Notes: generated from the letters alone by a model not told the origin. A stretch of DNA of 64,000 nucleotides from Laburnicola sp. R22_1 (GCA_014281115.1 JACONQ010000014.1:2232001-2296000), one strand, 5' to 3'. Positions 11,350 to 24,359 are shown, counted from the stretch's first letter. Numbers and translations are program-made.

Positions 11350-11765
11350 GACGTAGACAACTCTATTAACTTCACTATTAACTACAGCCAAATTAAAGGC
11401 GCCTTTATCTAAGGCCAAGGCCTCTTTATAATTAAAGAATCCCTCTAGACGCGTAATAGACAACTCTTTACCCACAGACCTGGCATATATAAGATTTTCG
11501 GCTTTAGCGATATTTTATAAGCGTTTAATATGAGTCTACTATAGCATAATAATAATAGTAAGCCACTATTCTAGAATTATCTACGTAGTGTATAGAGCAG
11601 CAAAGGCATTAGCAAGCTACTATTATTTTTAGTAAAATACAAAGTAAGTTACTAGGATATAGAAGGTCTTCTTAGAAGTACGGCTTATATTTATATTAAG
11701 ATATTAAGAATAAGAACTAGTATAAAGTAGTGTAAAAAGAGCGGCGATATGTGCATAACTAGTTG

Positions 11766-12330
11766 TTAAGGAAGCACACGAATGGCTACTAATATTAGCG
11801 AGAATTTGGCTAAAGAACTCACGCGAATATATATAAGTGTATAGTAGAACCTTTTTATTAACACCTTACTACCTCTATATAGAACAGTAAGTATAGTTTG
11901 TGTTAAAGATATTTATATATTTATATAAGTAGAGAAATATAGATGTACTTCTACTTAACGCTTACTTTTAATCTAAGGTGCGAAGGTAGTAGTAGTAGTG
12001 GGGACAAGTAGTTGTTATTCTTATATAGGTGCGTAATTATAGGATGCTTATTATAGAATATGCTAGCAGCTTAGCCTTATGTGTAATAGTAGCTATGCCG
12101 CTTCGCAAAGCCTATAATAACGCGTAAACTTAGCCGCTGTTATATATAGTATAATAGTCTACTTTAATATTACTACTATGTTTATAGGTTATAGAAATAA
12201 GGAAATATAAATTAGATATAACGCTTGCTCTATTTATATTACTACACCTAGTAAGTGCCTGCCTATTTTAACCTACCTTATGCTAACTAATCGCGCTTCT
12301 GTTTATAGCACGTCCTAAGACTTTATTATA
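11766..12330. other. Degraded spacer between xanthine dehydrogenase copy and NLR pseudogene
   Basis: AT-rich, RIP-like sequence. It may hold the N-terminal effector domain of the NLR gene that follows, but I could not match any known effector domain (nucleoside phosphorylase, patatin, HET) in the three plus-strand frames I tried. Confidence 0.4.
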
Positions 12331-15202
12331 ACTCTTATACTTTATACTATTTTACTATAATATAGACTTTGTTAACTATGGCACGCTGCTTAACTAGATT
12401 TGTAAATAATGCGCGGTGCCTACGTTGCGAGTAGCGCTAGTGGGCCTTAGTAGTGTAGGATATGTTAGTGTACCTCTTTGTTAGTGTTTGTAGCTAACGT
12501 AGATATAGAAAGTTATAGCTAGCTATTAAGCACTGCTACTATACTACTAAGTAGTTTCTAGAAATATTAATATTCTAGGTGTATGCTAGTAACACAGCGT
12601 AACTTAATAGAGTTTTTAAAAGATTACTAACTAAGCTAAAGTTTATAGCCAAAGAAATCTATAAGTAGATATATTTAAACTAGTGTATAACTAGCTTTGT
12701 AATATAAACAATAAATAGTAGTTATTAGTACTTAATAATGCTAATAATATTGCTATGCTTTTTCTAATAGGCAATAGTAATAGTAATAGTAGCAGCGCTC
12801 TTTAGTAGTAGTATTTATTAAGATATCTACCCTTAAGTACGCATAGCTCTATTTTAGTAATAAGCTAGACAAAGTGTGTAGTAAGGTAGATTGTAAAAGA
12901 TAGTAATATTATATTAATAGAGCTAATATATAATATAGCTGTATATACTCTACTCTGTAAGAAGCTAGATAGTATAAAAGAGAAAGATAGTAGTATTATT
13001 TAGCTTATAATAATACTTAATTATATACTACTTACTTTTGTATAGGTAGTAGTATATATTTAAAAATAAGCGCTGCGATACTCTATATAATAGTACCTAG
13101 AGAAGTATTAGCAGAGCGATAGTAGAAAGATAAGTCTACTAAACTAAAAGGCAGATTATCTTCGCTAAGATAGAATAGCTAGCAACTCTATTCTTTTTAT
13201 ATAGTAGATATTATTTAATTATATATAGAATAAACAACAATTAGTTATAAATCTACTATTACTAATAAGCTTCTTTAACTAATAGGGGTTTATAAAGCTC
13301 TACTTTGCAATACTAGTAGTATAGTTAATAAGCTCGTCTTAAATATTAAGGCTAATAACAAATTTAAGGATAATATTCTTACACTATAAGACTACTTATT
13401 TATTATAGTTACTAAAGACGTAAACATATTTAAGATATATAGTCTAGTGCAGCTAGCTATGCGCATATAGCTAGAAAGCTAAAGCTAAGTTAACTAATAG
13501 AGGGAGTAGTTTATCTCTAATCTGTATGCAAAGCTACCTACTAGCCAGCATAAGAACTAGAAGAAATGCAAGGTACTATTTCTATATATAAAGGCGGTAT
13601 TAGTATAGTAGCCTTAGGATAAAGAGTTACTTAAAAAGTGGGCGCTATTACTATATAAGGCGACGTAGTACGCATAGTAATAAGGAAGAGTAGGCAAGAT
13701 AAAGCACATATTAGTAGTATTAATAAAGGTTAGAAGGGAGGTGTTTAGTAAAGAGAGTGCAGAGACGTTAAGTAGCATAAAGATAGTAGGATTAGCACGA
13801 GTGCTTAGGGGTAAGTATAGGGAGGCTAAGGTAATAAGCTAGTAGACGCTAGCGTAGTTAAAGAAGATGCTAAGGCCTAAGTATCTCTTTACGCTAGTAA
13901 GTATAAGCAACTTAGTATTAGTGCTAAATAGGCAAAGTAAGTATAAAGAGGCTAAGGCAATAAGCTAGTAAACACTAGCGTAGTTAGAAAAGGTGCTAGG
14001 GCCTAAGTATCTAAACACGCTAGCAAGTATAAGTAATTTAGTATTAGTGCTATATAGTTAGAGTAAGTATAAAGAGGCTAACGCAATAAACTAGTAAAAA
14101 CTAGCGTAGTTAGAGAAGATGCTAGAGCCTAAGTATTCTAATACACTAATAAGTATAAATAACTTAGTATTAGTATTAAATAGGTAGGGTAAGTATAAAA
14201 AGACTAAGGTAATAAACTAGTAAACGCTAGTATAGAAAAAGAAGGTGCTAGGACCTAAGTGTCTAAATACGCTAATAAGTATAAGCAACTTAGTGTTAGT
14301 GCTAGATAGGTAGAGTAAGTATAAAGAGGCTAAGATAATAAACTAGTAAACACTAGCGCAGTTAAAAAAAGTGCTAGGGCCTAAGTATTTCTCTACGCTA
14401 GCGAATATAAGCAACTTAGTAGAAGTGCTAGATAGGTAGGATAAGTATAAAGAGGCCGAGGCAATAAACTAGTAGACACTAGTATAGTTAGAGAAGGTGC
14501 TAGAGCCTAAGTATCCTAACACGCTAGTAAGTATAAGCAACTTAGCGTTAGTGCTAAATAACTAAGGTAAGTATAAAGAGGCTAAGGCAATAAACTAGTA
14601 AACGCTAGCATAGAAAGAGAAAGTGCTAGGGCCTAAGTATTCTAATATACTAATAAGTATAAGCAACTTAGCAAGAGTGCTAAATAGTTAGAGTAAGTAT
14701 AAAGAGGCCAAGGCAATAAGCTAGCAAATACTAGCGTAATTAGAGAAAGTGCTAGGGCCTAAGTATCTCTCTACGCTAGTAAGTATAAGCAACTTAGTAG
14801 AAGTGCTAGATAGGCAGGGTAAGTATAAAGAGGCCAAGGCAATAAACTAGTGAATACTAGTGTGGATAGAGAAGGTGCTAGAGTATAAGTATTTAGACAT
14901 CCTAGGGAGTGTATACTATCTTGCTAACTATCTTATATATTAGTATTACTATAATAAAGCCCTTACTCTATATAATAGAGCATTTACTAGGTACTAAGCT
15001 ATTCTTAAAAAGGATTATTTAACTACTTATACGTGTTACTAGTATTATATTAACGCGCTTATATTATGGAAGTAAAGTAAGCTTACTATTTCTTTTATAA
15101 TAGTAGATAGTAGTGCGCGTGCACATATAGGCAAAGGGTTAAAGCTAATATATAGACTAGTAAAGATAAGTATTAAAAGCTTAAAGCTTTCTATAAAATA
15201 AG
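12331..15202 (+). pseudogene. NB-ARC/TPR (fungal NLR-like) gene, RIP-killed
   Basis: Relatives are STAND signalling ATPases used in fungal self/non-self recognition. Seen: RVALVGLSSVGY at about 12428-12463, the P-loop where relatives have GLGGVGKS (the Lys is lost). Next comes VFWVYASN-like text (about 12465-12600), then a SLVQLAMR block (about 13440) and FISNLYAKLP, matching the linker between NB-ARC and TPR in fungal NLRs. From 13744 to about 14900 there are TPR units of exactly 126 bp (42 residues) ending in YKEAKAI. A final divergent TPR and a tail end at the TAA at 15200-15202. Stops recur at the same unit positions, where relatives have Arg-Gln-Thr-Leu-Ala. The start is uncertain and no N-terminal effector domain was recognised. 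Confidence 0.75.
13744..14895 (+). repeat. 126-bp in-phase tandem repeats (TPR units)
   Basis: The landmark ctaaggcctaagtat and its variants begins at 13870, 13996, 14122, 14248, 14374, 14500, 14626, 14752 and 14878: nine units with exactly 126 bp between each. No length variation is seen despite heavy substitution. Translated units read TLA..EKVLGPKY..TL.SISNL, the kinesin-light-chain type TPR (TPR_12). Confidence 0.92.
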
Positions 15203-16300
15203 AATAAAAAGTACTATATAATTATTTATACTAATTACTCTAAGTTAGCTTTTATATTACTATAAACTCTTATATAAGTCTTTATTTCTACTAGTATTTG
15301 CTATAAAGATAGGCGTGCAAAGAAGGTAGTGTAGTATTATAAGCATACTTAAGCTTAAGCGAGTTATACTTTAATTTAGGCGCTAGCTAGATAGCTCTTC
15401 TAAGCTACGCTAGCAGCAATTAGGTTATAAGCATCTTATATTAGTGTAGATATAATACTGCTTAAGCTACCTATAACTTTTCTGTATAACTTATAGGTAG
15501 CGCGCCCTAGTTATAATTCTACTCTATAGAGTAATAGACCTAAATAGTAGCACTATAACTAAAAAATACCATAGCACTTTACTTAGAATATACTCTTTGT
15601 ATATATTAATAAAACTTAGTAAACTCTTAATTATATACACTAATCCTTAGGCACAACTAAGACTATTTAAGATAGAGCTAACCTGTATTTTAGTAGCTAA
15701 TTATAGCATTGCTAGCTAAGTAGGAATTTGTTAGCAATAAGATAAAATACAAAAATAGCTTTAGAGTAGAGATCTTTATTTTAAGATTTTTTGCGCCTTA
15801 TAGCTATGGTTAACTTTATTATAATAGGGAGCACTACTAGTATACTACTATATAGGGTTTTTTGCCACATATAGAGGAATAGTATTTTCTTAATTTTATA
15901 AAAATGCTTAAAAATAAAACCGTCTACCTATTTAAATAGATAATGGTATAATTATTTAATATTCTATATCTAGTAAGTGGGATTTATAGAACGCTTATTT
16001 AAAGCCTAAGATAGGGATTTATAGTTGCACTTTAATGATATTTTCAATTAGTTTAAGTCTAGTTCTAGGCATATAACTAGGCGCTAGGTTTAAAAACAAC
16101 CCTAGGATTACTTTTAACTACCTTTTTAAGCATCTTTAATAATAATAATAAGTAGAGGAAAACGTAGCAGTAGGATTTTATTCGAGATATTAAAGACTAC
16201 TTAGAATTAGAGAAAATATTCTTATTACATTTTGTACTACCTATAAAATCTAAAATATATTACTAATTAACTCTATAACTAGTTCGCATATAGCTTTGTA
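15203..16300. other. AT-rich degraded DNA, no assignable gene
   Basis: Heavily RIP-like. A minus-strand reading (about 15780-16300) is moderately open if TAA/TAG are read as former Gln. It could be the 3' part of the unidentified minus-strand frame at 16300-18560, but I recognise no motif. Confidence 0.35.
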
Positions 16301-18560
16301 GTTATATGGAAAAATATATCTACTAGTGCTAATGTGTTAGAGTTAGTTAGTAATTACAGTCCTCTAGGTCTCTATTACCCATAGTTACTGCAATACTCTA
16401 ATGCTCCTTCTCTATTTTATATAGCTGCCTTAAAGCTTTTTTAAATTTATGTATAAGTTTTCTGTCTCTCTTCATAAGCTGTGTCTTTACCTTTTTTCCT
16501 AGTCTGTGCTTTACCTAGAAACTATAAACCCTACAGCTATTATCCTTATAATACTTCTTATTTTATAGCTTATATCTCCCTATATTAGCCATTTTATTAT
16601 TAAACTAATCTAGAGTTTGGGTAACCTGCTAATTGGCCTTAGATTTAATTAACTACTACTACTTCCATACCTTTTTTTATACTATAATAAGACTTGCTGC
16701 GCTTCTTTCTATGTATTCTTTAGATGTCTAATTAACTATCTCTAGTAACTTTTGTGTTACCCAATTTTGCTACGCTTAAGGTAGGGAGGTCTAACTAGAA
16801 TAGTTATTGTTTATATCTATTTCCCTATTAGAGTTGTTAATTATAATAGCTCGGCCTCTATTATTATTAACAATAATTAGTTCTAACAGCTCCTTATTAT
16901 TAGGAATTAATATAGGCAGGTCTAGTCTATTAGTTAGCAAAGTTTCCGCTAGAAGAGGTAAATAAGGTACTTAAAGTCCTATACACCACACTTAAATATT
17001 TTCCTTTGGTTTGTCTTTATAATATAGGAGTTTATTTGCCACTTCTTACTTATTAGTTGCGTAAAATTGTGTGTAGAACTACTAAGGTAGTTTTAGTATT
17101 TTTGGAGCTAGTATAGTACCCGCTCGAACCCATAGACGTAATTTTTAGACTCTATATATTATAGCCATTATCCCTATTATTAGTTATTACTTTGTTATTT
17201 TCTCTATGTCGCTCTTTAATAGCTAGTTTAGAAGGCTGGGTAGAGTCCTCTATTTTCTATATCTAATTATTATTTCCTAGTTTAGACTTCTGCTCTAAGG
17301 TTAAAGTTATTACAGCTTCTATATAGCTTAGTCCGGATATCTTAGGCTCTAAGGTCGAAGCCATAGCTTAGTTAGCTTCTGTATGGCTCGGTTTGGGTAC
17401 TGCGGGCTCTAGGATTAAATTTATTACTTAATCTACTTCTGCACTAGTCTGCGAAGTAGTAAGTACTATAGGATGCTCTGAAAGGCATAATTTTATAGTC
17501 TGGCTAGCATGTCTGTTGGCTTGGTTTGCGTTAATGGCCACTATTTTATACGAGACTTTTGCTACTTATATTGCTACTATATTATCTTAGTACTATGGCA
17601 TCTTATTAAAGTCTAATTTAGTGTCTCCTTTAGTATTAAAAAGAGAATTTGGGATTAGCACTTTAATAGTCTCAATGTCCTTTAGCATTAATATAAAGTG
17701 TTATAGATTACTTTACTAACTTACCTAGTTTATATTATTAGCTTGCCTTTGTGGTGTAGTGTTATTAAAGTTTAAAATAGTTAAACCCTTAATAGTGGAT
17801 AGAGCGCAGCTTATAAAGCCAAAGGTAGGAGCACTTATAATAGTATTGACTTAGAGTAGAATAGGCTTGTAGAGGCTATATATATATTATCTCTTGCCGC
17901 TAGAAAAGTAGGCCTATGCCTTAATTCTAGGATTCTAAGACTACTCTAGTAGTAATTTATAGGTAGTGGACTTATTATAGTATTTGTATAGCCTATACGC
18001 ATAAAGAGTGGCAAGTCCTCTCTAATCTACTAGCTTAGATAGTCCTATTATAGGATACACCCACTCCCTCTTGCTCCTCTGCCTATAATATTAAAGTTTA
18101 ATTCCGCCCCATCTATGCTTGCCTTAATGCTTAACTAACCCTCTACGTTGGTTTTTAGATAGCTTAGATTTACGCCTTTTATGATAACTAGCTCTAAGCA
18201 AAGAAACACTATTAATAGAAGCTTCAGATCTGCATTCTGTACTATGCCTTTATTAACTACTATAGGCATGTCTATATTAATTAGTTTACTTTATTTTATT
18301 ACGCATAAAGATTGCGATATAAGGAACTATTAGTAATGTCTTACCTATGCACTCTAGCTAAGGTTCCTATCCACCTTCTATATAGGTAGCGGTATGCATA
18401 TTGCAGTGGCAAAAGTCACATAATGTTAAGTCAGAGGCTATGCTAGCCATATCTATTAGGAACTCTGTTGCTGCGAGGCAGACATAGCTAGAGAATAGGG
18501 CCAGGGGTCTTTCTATTAGATACTGCGTTGCTGTTAGAAGTGGAAGACACAGCCATAATA
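16300..18560 (-). pseudogene. Unidentified protein-coding relic, RIP-mutated
   Basis: I do not recognise this gene. Read on the minus strand from about 18560, long open stretches are broken only by TAA/TAG. They include a Cys-pair motif CDFCHCN (about 18410-18430), a basic patch (YHKRRKSKLSKNQRR, about 18150-18200), a Pro/Ser/Thr-rich region with the twice-repeated phrases EPAVPKPSHTEA and EPKISGLSYIEA (about 17290-17420), and a Gln-rich C-terminal part (about 16400-16900). The composition resembles a retroelement gag/ORF1 or a disordered nuclear protein. No reverse transcriptase motif was found next to it. The stretch 18200-18560 keeps more CpA than its surroundings. Confidence 0.4.
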
Positions 18561-20880
18561 TAACCCTAGAGAAGAGGGTTTAAGTCTATCTTATATAATT
18601 AAAACACTAAAGATAGGGGAGATATAGTTTTCTATAAGCTTAATGTCTCTAACCTAATGCTTCTAATTAAAGGCATAGTAGGCCATTATAAAAGGGGGGC
18701 GTTGGCTAAAGCGACTCGAGACTAGGTATAGCTTCCTACCGCCCATATAATATAGCACAGAATGGGGCATTCTAGTGTAGAAGAATAGATTTAGATAGGT
18801 GGTGGCTTAGTATTTAAAGATGCCACTTATAGATAGAATATAGGTAGTATACAGATTAAATAGCTAATACTAAATTCTTTTCTATTTAAGACTTAAGCGA
18901 TAACTATATAAATATTAGACTATTTTCTATTGAGTATTATAAACTCGCATAGGCTTCTACTTTTTATATTCCTAGATATTTATAGGCTGTCTAGTTATAC
19001 TACTCCCTTTATATTGCTGTTTCTAGAATAAGCTAAGTGTCTAATAGGCTTAATAACGCGATGCTTAATACTACTTATATACAAAGTAAATATATTTACT
19101 ACCTATGTAAGTATATAATCTTAGGAGGTGGAGACGTACAAGAAGAATACTTTAATAAAGATTACTTATATTTTAGTTAGTAATTAATAGACTATAAAAG
19201 ACTATTGCTTTACACATTTAATATAACGCTGTAACTGTGTTAATACTAATAAATAGTATTAGCTAGCGTTAATATATAAGGCTATACTACTTAGAAAGCA
19301 AGTAGGTTTATTAAGTGTTATACTAAAGCGCTAATAACACTAAGGATACTATAGTAACATATGAGAGTAGTGTGTACTTATAAATAAAATTGTCCCTGCC
19401 TAGAATAAGGGGGGTTTAGAAAGGGAGAAAAAGGACTCTACTACGTCTAAAAGGTAATAGTAGACGTAAGAAAGATAATACTACTATAGGCTAGCCATAT
19501 AGCCTATTATAGAATGTTAAACCCATAGAAAGTTTAGGTAAGCTACTAGTATAAGTTTATAAAGCAATTGTTAGGAAATATGCTTATATTTATACTAATA
19601 AATAGCTAAAGGGTACACAAAATAACTAGGTTAAGCTAATAGAGCTTAGTGTCTATAGTAAATGCGATTGCGATTACGACTATGCTAGCTAGTAATAAGC
19701 CTGCTTAACAAATACTAAAGAAGAAAAACACTATTATCTTCTAGAAAAAAGCGTGCCTATTCTTCTAAAGTAAGGAGGCATTCTTAAAAAAGAGTATAAC
19801 ACTTAGTAGAAGTCCGCTTATAAAGTAAATAAGGAAGCTAATACAAAGGCTAAGAACTATAATAGAGAAGAGATAATCTATAAAGTGTCTGCTGTAAACA
19901 ACTCCTTATTTATTAATCTCTTAAATTACACTTCTCGCTTACTCTACGCTATATAATAAGGCTTTATAGATATTTTAAAGTCTATAGGCAGTCTAGCACA
20001 GCTAATTATAAGAGTTGTATTAGTGTATTAGTACTAACTATATCCCTTAACTTATCTTTAGGGGAAATAGCCTAAGGATGCGATCGCACTTCTGCTAATA
20101 TAACCCTTAACCTCTAAGCCTTAATACTAATAGCGCTAACAGACGCATAACTAAAGCGTGCGTATTCTAAGCGCCTATATAGCCAATAAGGCTTGTATTT
20201 ATTAGAGCCTAGGATTTGGAATGCCTTTAAGCTGTGGCTAGTTGCTTTACAATTTAACACTTTGCATAAATTTTTCTTACTAGCTAAGAGTGTAGCTAGC
20301 GCTAGCAATACTATAAAGAATGAGTATTAGTCTAGTATGTCTATTCCTTATAGTAGTAAGATAGAGTAGGTAGGAAAGGTATTATTGCCTCTATATTTAG
20401 CTGCCTGCATTCTTGTTACACTTACTATAGAATTACTTTCTTAACTAACTTAGAATGGATAGAGGGTATATATAAATAAAAGCTAGGTAGTAGAGTCTAT
20501 ATTTATAATAGTGCGACTTAGTGTGTCTTATGTTCTTAGCTGCTATAGTAGAAAGAAGAATAAAGGACGTACCTACTACTTTACTTTGTTTACTTTTTTT
20601 ATTTTATTACCCACTTTAGTGTATTCTTATCTAGTAATATTATAAAGTCTAACTAATTTTCTTGCCACTATTAAGAACAATACTCTCTATGGAGAGGGAG
20701 TATATAGAGGGGGAGTATCCTAGTAGAAAATATATAGGGAAGAGCAAAGTTAGGTTAGTAACACTGCTATGCGTATTTCTACTAGGCGCTTACTTATTAT
20801 TATAATAGCTAGCTGTAGTATTAGCAGATTTGTATAGTGGTATGCTATCTTAGCTAGGCTCTATATTCTAAGGTATTGAA
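18561..20880. other. AT-rich degraded DNA with scattered open minus-strand frames
   Basis: The longest uninterrupted minus-strand frame is 20114-20308 (64 residues, MLALATLLASKKNL start). It continues in both directions if stops are read as Gln. No family, domain or transposon end is recognised. An open plus-strand frame near 19640-19920 (Cys-Asp-rich start, then Lys/Glu-rich) is equally anonymous. Confidence 0.3.
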
Positions 20881-21590
20881 CACGTGAACCGCTCTAATAA
20901 TAAGTAAGTTTACTTTAAAGATCTAGACTTAGATAATAGGTGTTCTAGTATTAAAAAATAGGCTTTTAGAATAGTAAGCTACTTTATAAATGCTTAACAA
21001 AATAAGTAGATCTTATGTATAGGTAGAAGGAACGCTTGGCCCTAATAATAGCCATAAAAAGAATGTAGAATTTAGAAGCGAGAGTTAAAGAGCTAGAAGA
21101 AGGAAAAGTAAAGTGGGTAAGAGTCTTATAAGAGTGGGCTATAGTAAATAAGAAATTTATTTAAGACTTTATAGCGCTTATAATAAGTTAGTAATACTAG
21201 TAAATAATATAAAGAAATGCTACATATAGTAAATACGAGTGAATAGATAGAAGAGAGTAAGTGTGTAAACTTATAGTAGCAATAATTTATTTTTTTATGT
21301 GCCTTAGGCTACGCTAATTTAGTTAAATCGCATAAAGTTATCTTTTAGAATAATTATCTTTTTTGTTAAGCCCGCTAGTAATAAGCTGGTGACTTTATTA
21401 CTAGTAGAGGATATAGCTTTTTCTTACCTAGTGTTAGCGATAGATAAAAGCGAAAGGGGGTGGCTTATAAGAGTATCTTAATCTAGTAGTAACTATAGCT
21501 AATCTTTCTTTTCTATAGATATAAAGCTGTTAAATCGGCTATTATAATAGGCTAGAAAATAATTATAGGCATTATAACTAGTGTATGTAT
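20881..21590 (+). other. Degraded stretch with a short coiled-coil frame
   Basis: Around 21045-21200 the plus strand reads LEARVKELEEGKVKWV and an acidic/hydrophobic continuation, like the coiled-coil start of a retroelement gag. Nothing else is assignable. Confidence 0.25.
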
Positions 21591-21691
21591 TGTTAAATTA
21601 ACTACCTCGGGGTAGAATAATAAAGGCTTTTATCTTAAATAAAAAAATAAAAAAAGTAGAGTCCCCTGCTTAGTAATTAAAAAGAGCGTAA
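21591..21691 (+). repeat. About 100-bp dispersed repeat, copy A
   Basis: Begins tgttaaattaactacctcgg and contains cccctgcttagtaatt. It matches 36036-36140 along its length with scattered substitutions. Copy A has no clear flanking duplication. Confidence 0.6.
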
Positions 21692-21959
21692 AAAAAAATA
21701 TAATTATAAAAAAAGCGCGTATAAACTACTAAGCGAGCTTAGCGGTCTTGGCGTAGTGCTACTCCCATAAGCAAAATTTTTACAAAGTGGCCACTTAGAA
21801 CTTTAGTAGGGAAGGAATAAGACTTTAGCGCGCCTATACTATAGTTATTTATTTCTATTCTCTACTATTCTAATTATTACAAATAACACTAGTTAATATG
21901 TTAATAGGTATATAGTGTTTCTTATAAGTGGGATAAGGGTAATACATACTAGATACACT

Positions 21960-22720
21960 ATCGCTTTATTATTGTATTAAGGTTGTCCTTAATAAATTTT
22001 CTTCTATTACTGTTTCTCTACGCCCTATTATCTATTTGGGCATTAATATTGTTTCTAAAGTACTTGCTATTGCTAAAAAGTATACGCCGAAGATTTGCGC
22101 TATTGCTACTAAGGTAATAACACTAGAGTTCTATTTTGTCTATAAGATAATTGTCTATAGGAGCCTAGTATATCTAACTATTTGCGAGGTAATTCTTGTG
22201 TACTAGCTAGATTGGTAGTTTATTTAGTTTATAAAAATTAAGAAGACTATATTTTTACCCTAGTGAATAAAATTGCTTCTTGTTAGTAATAGAATCTAAG
22301 AAGGGAGGTAAAAGATAGAGAATAAGGTGTTTGTTAATAATCTCTAGTGTAATAAGAGTGTTGTATAGATTTATAAGATTCTTTTAGCTATTATAGCTAC
22401 GTTGGCTTATTTGAGCGAATATACTGCGTAAGTGGCATATAAGCACGGATAGTTAACAATACTAATAGCGACAATCTAGGTAGACTATATACGGCATAAG
22501 TAAATCTTATATTGGGACTAGGAGCTTATAGGTATTAGGAAGTGTAAGTGAGTTTAAACTATTGTTGCGTTATTAGATAATATTTAAGGTTAGTCTTTAA
22601 TTAGAATTAGGTACTATACATAGTATATAATAACCTTCTATCTTAATTTACTTTAACCTTAAACTAAAAAAAAGATTAAAAAAGATATTTAGCAAGCTAA
22701 TATAATTAGTGTATAACTTA
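21960..22720 (+). pseudogene. Unidentified open-frame relic
   Basis: A plus-strand frame reading through PIIYLGINIVSKVLAIAKK (about 22025-22085) and on to about 22700 contains few stops, each compatible with Gln or Trp. I recognise no domain. Composition looks like a soluble protein. Confidence 0.3.
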
Positions 22721-23159
22721 GTAAGCTTTGCGTAGTAGGTCTAAGTTAGCTTTAAGTAGTTGTTATTTATAGCCTGCCTAGCCTTTAAGTATAATAGCAC
22801 TATGCTTACTAAATTAAATTAATAGACTTATTTTTCCTACTCTTAGTTTACTACCCTTTCCTCTAATCTTATAATAGGTAGATTTTAAGTTTAAATTAGA
22901 GATAGTTTTGCATAGATTTTCTCTATTAGTAATATAATTTATTTCTACTTTAAGTATCTTTAAAGTAATTAAGATACTATATTTGTATTTTGTTATATAA
23001 CCTACCCTATTTCTGTAGGAGTAAGTAGACTTAAAGCTAAAACTAGCACTATTACTGCCTTACACAAGATATAAAAGAGTGTATTCTAGGCTTACGTTTT
23101 AGTCTTAGTAGAAGCTACTAGAATTTAGAGTATTTCTGTTTATGTTATACTAGCTAGCT

Positions 23160-23840
23160 GCGACCCCTAAGATGTTACTTAAGCGCTAACTATTAAGGAC
23201 TTAAGATTTGCCCAGCCCATAGGCAGTTCTAGCGGGGTCTAACTAGGAATTTACTGCTATTCTAGCTTTAAAAAATAAATAGCTAGCATTCTTTACTAGT
23301 ATTATGTTTATTAGCTAGCTGCTCTAAGAATTTACTACCTAAGTATAGCCTATTAGCTGCGTATATGAAGAGGCTAAGCCAAATTTAGCACTTAATGCTA
23401 TAGCTATTAAAGAACTATGTCTAATATAGAAGCTTTCCTGCCTCTAAGGCTGTTTTTTGCTAGCTTAGCCTATGACTACGTAGGCATCTAGTTAAATAGA
23501 TTTGTTTAAATGCTGCAGCCTTAAGCTATCTAGTTAGAACCCGATCTTATATATGGCCTATATAAAAATAGTAAGTTTTGTATAAAGCAGCCCATGGCTA
23601 TACTCGAGTTACTAACTCTATCTATTATGTGCATTTTGGGTATAAATTAGGGCTTCTCCTATCTTATAATATATATTCTTTTCTATTTCTATAGCTTTTC
23701 TTCCTCTTGTTTAGCGCTTTGTATAATACTATCTCTAATATTAAAATGGCAAAATAATTATATTTAAGGTGCTGCTAGTAAAAAGTTTTATGTGTTTAGA
23801 AAGTTAGAAAAAATAGACCTAGTTATATTTTAAATGCGTT
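23160..23840 (+). pseudogene. Unidentified open-frame relic
   Basis: A plus-strand frame beginning near LRFAQPIGSSSGV (about 23205) contains FASLAYDYVGI (about 23455) and LEPDLIYGLYKNSKF (about 23540), with a less interrupted stretch to about 23830. No family is recognised. The unassigned DNA to about 24350 shows nothing further. Confidence 0.3.
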
Positions 23841-24359
23841 AATTAAGGGCCTATTACAAATAGAGCGACTAAAGAAGAATCTAAGCGTGAAAAAAAACAT
23901 TGTGATTATTAGTGAAGCCAGAATCTTTACTAATGTAGGCGGTAAGTTTTTAACCTAATTATTTTTACTAGAAGGGTATTCTAATTTAGCTATAGTGGAC
24001 GACTTTTGCAGTTTTTTAAGGACTAGAATATTAAGCTAAAACCTATTCCACTTATCTGGGTACTATATTTCTGAATAAGCTATCTAGTTATATAACTAGC
24101 TGTTAACTATATTTAAATTTACTTTAACCTTGGGCCTTATATTATTTAACTGCCTTATAGAAGCATAGGCTTAGTGTGGTTGTGTACGATAATATTATAT
24201 CTAAAATATTAACTACTATAATAATAGACTTTCTTCGCTATTTTAGATAATAGTTATACTTTATAGTTGGGTTAACACGCTTAGATATAGTATCCGTCTA
24301 TAGTATACTTTTTATATTATAGTAGAATTATTTCCTTAACTAGTAAATAAGTGCTGCCT

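Larger units (their letters stand above)
3..11765 (+). pseudogene. xdh: Xanthine dehydrogenase (purine hydroxylase) copy, RIP-mutated and split by a hAT insertion
   Basis: The molybdenum-flavoenzyme that oxidises hypoxanthine and xanthine in purine breakdown. Reading starts inside the gene (GACTVVL at 3-23, first 2Fe-2S domain), continues through VEGIG and CGFCTPG (about 198-218), and resumes after the transposon at 7797 with LCRCMGYKPI, the second 2Fe-2S signature. The FAD region begins near 8526 (EVQFKNLDFAV) and the molybdopterin domain from about 9470, including FGAP-like and GRGFRGKK, where the family has GGGFGGKE. I follow one frame from 3-260 and 7797-11294, then across an intron; stops are TAG/TAA at family Gln/Trp positions. 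The last part (11660-11765) aligns only loosely and seems to lack a short segment near 11650. Family length is about 1350-1400 residues, so only a short N-terminus is outside the window. Seen: motifs and frame. Inferred: a duplicated gene copy inactivated by RIP. Confidence 0.88.

Noticed and set aside
13744..14895. Regularly spaced repeats resembling a CRISPR array or satellite.
   Set aside because: The unit is 126 bp, is a multiple of three, and translates as 42-residue TPR motifs continuous with an NB-ARC reading.
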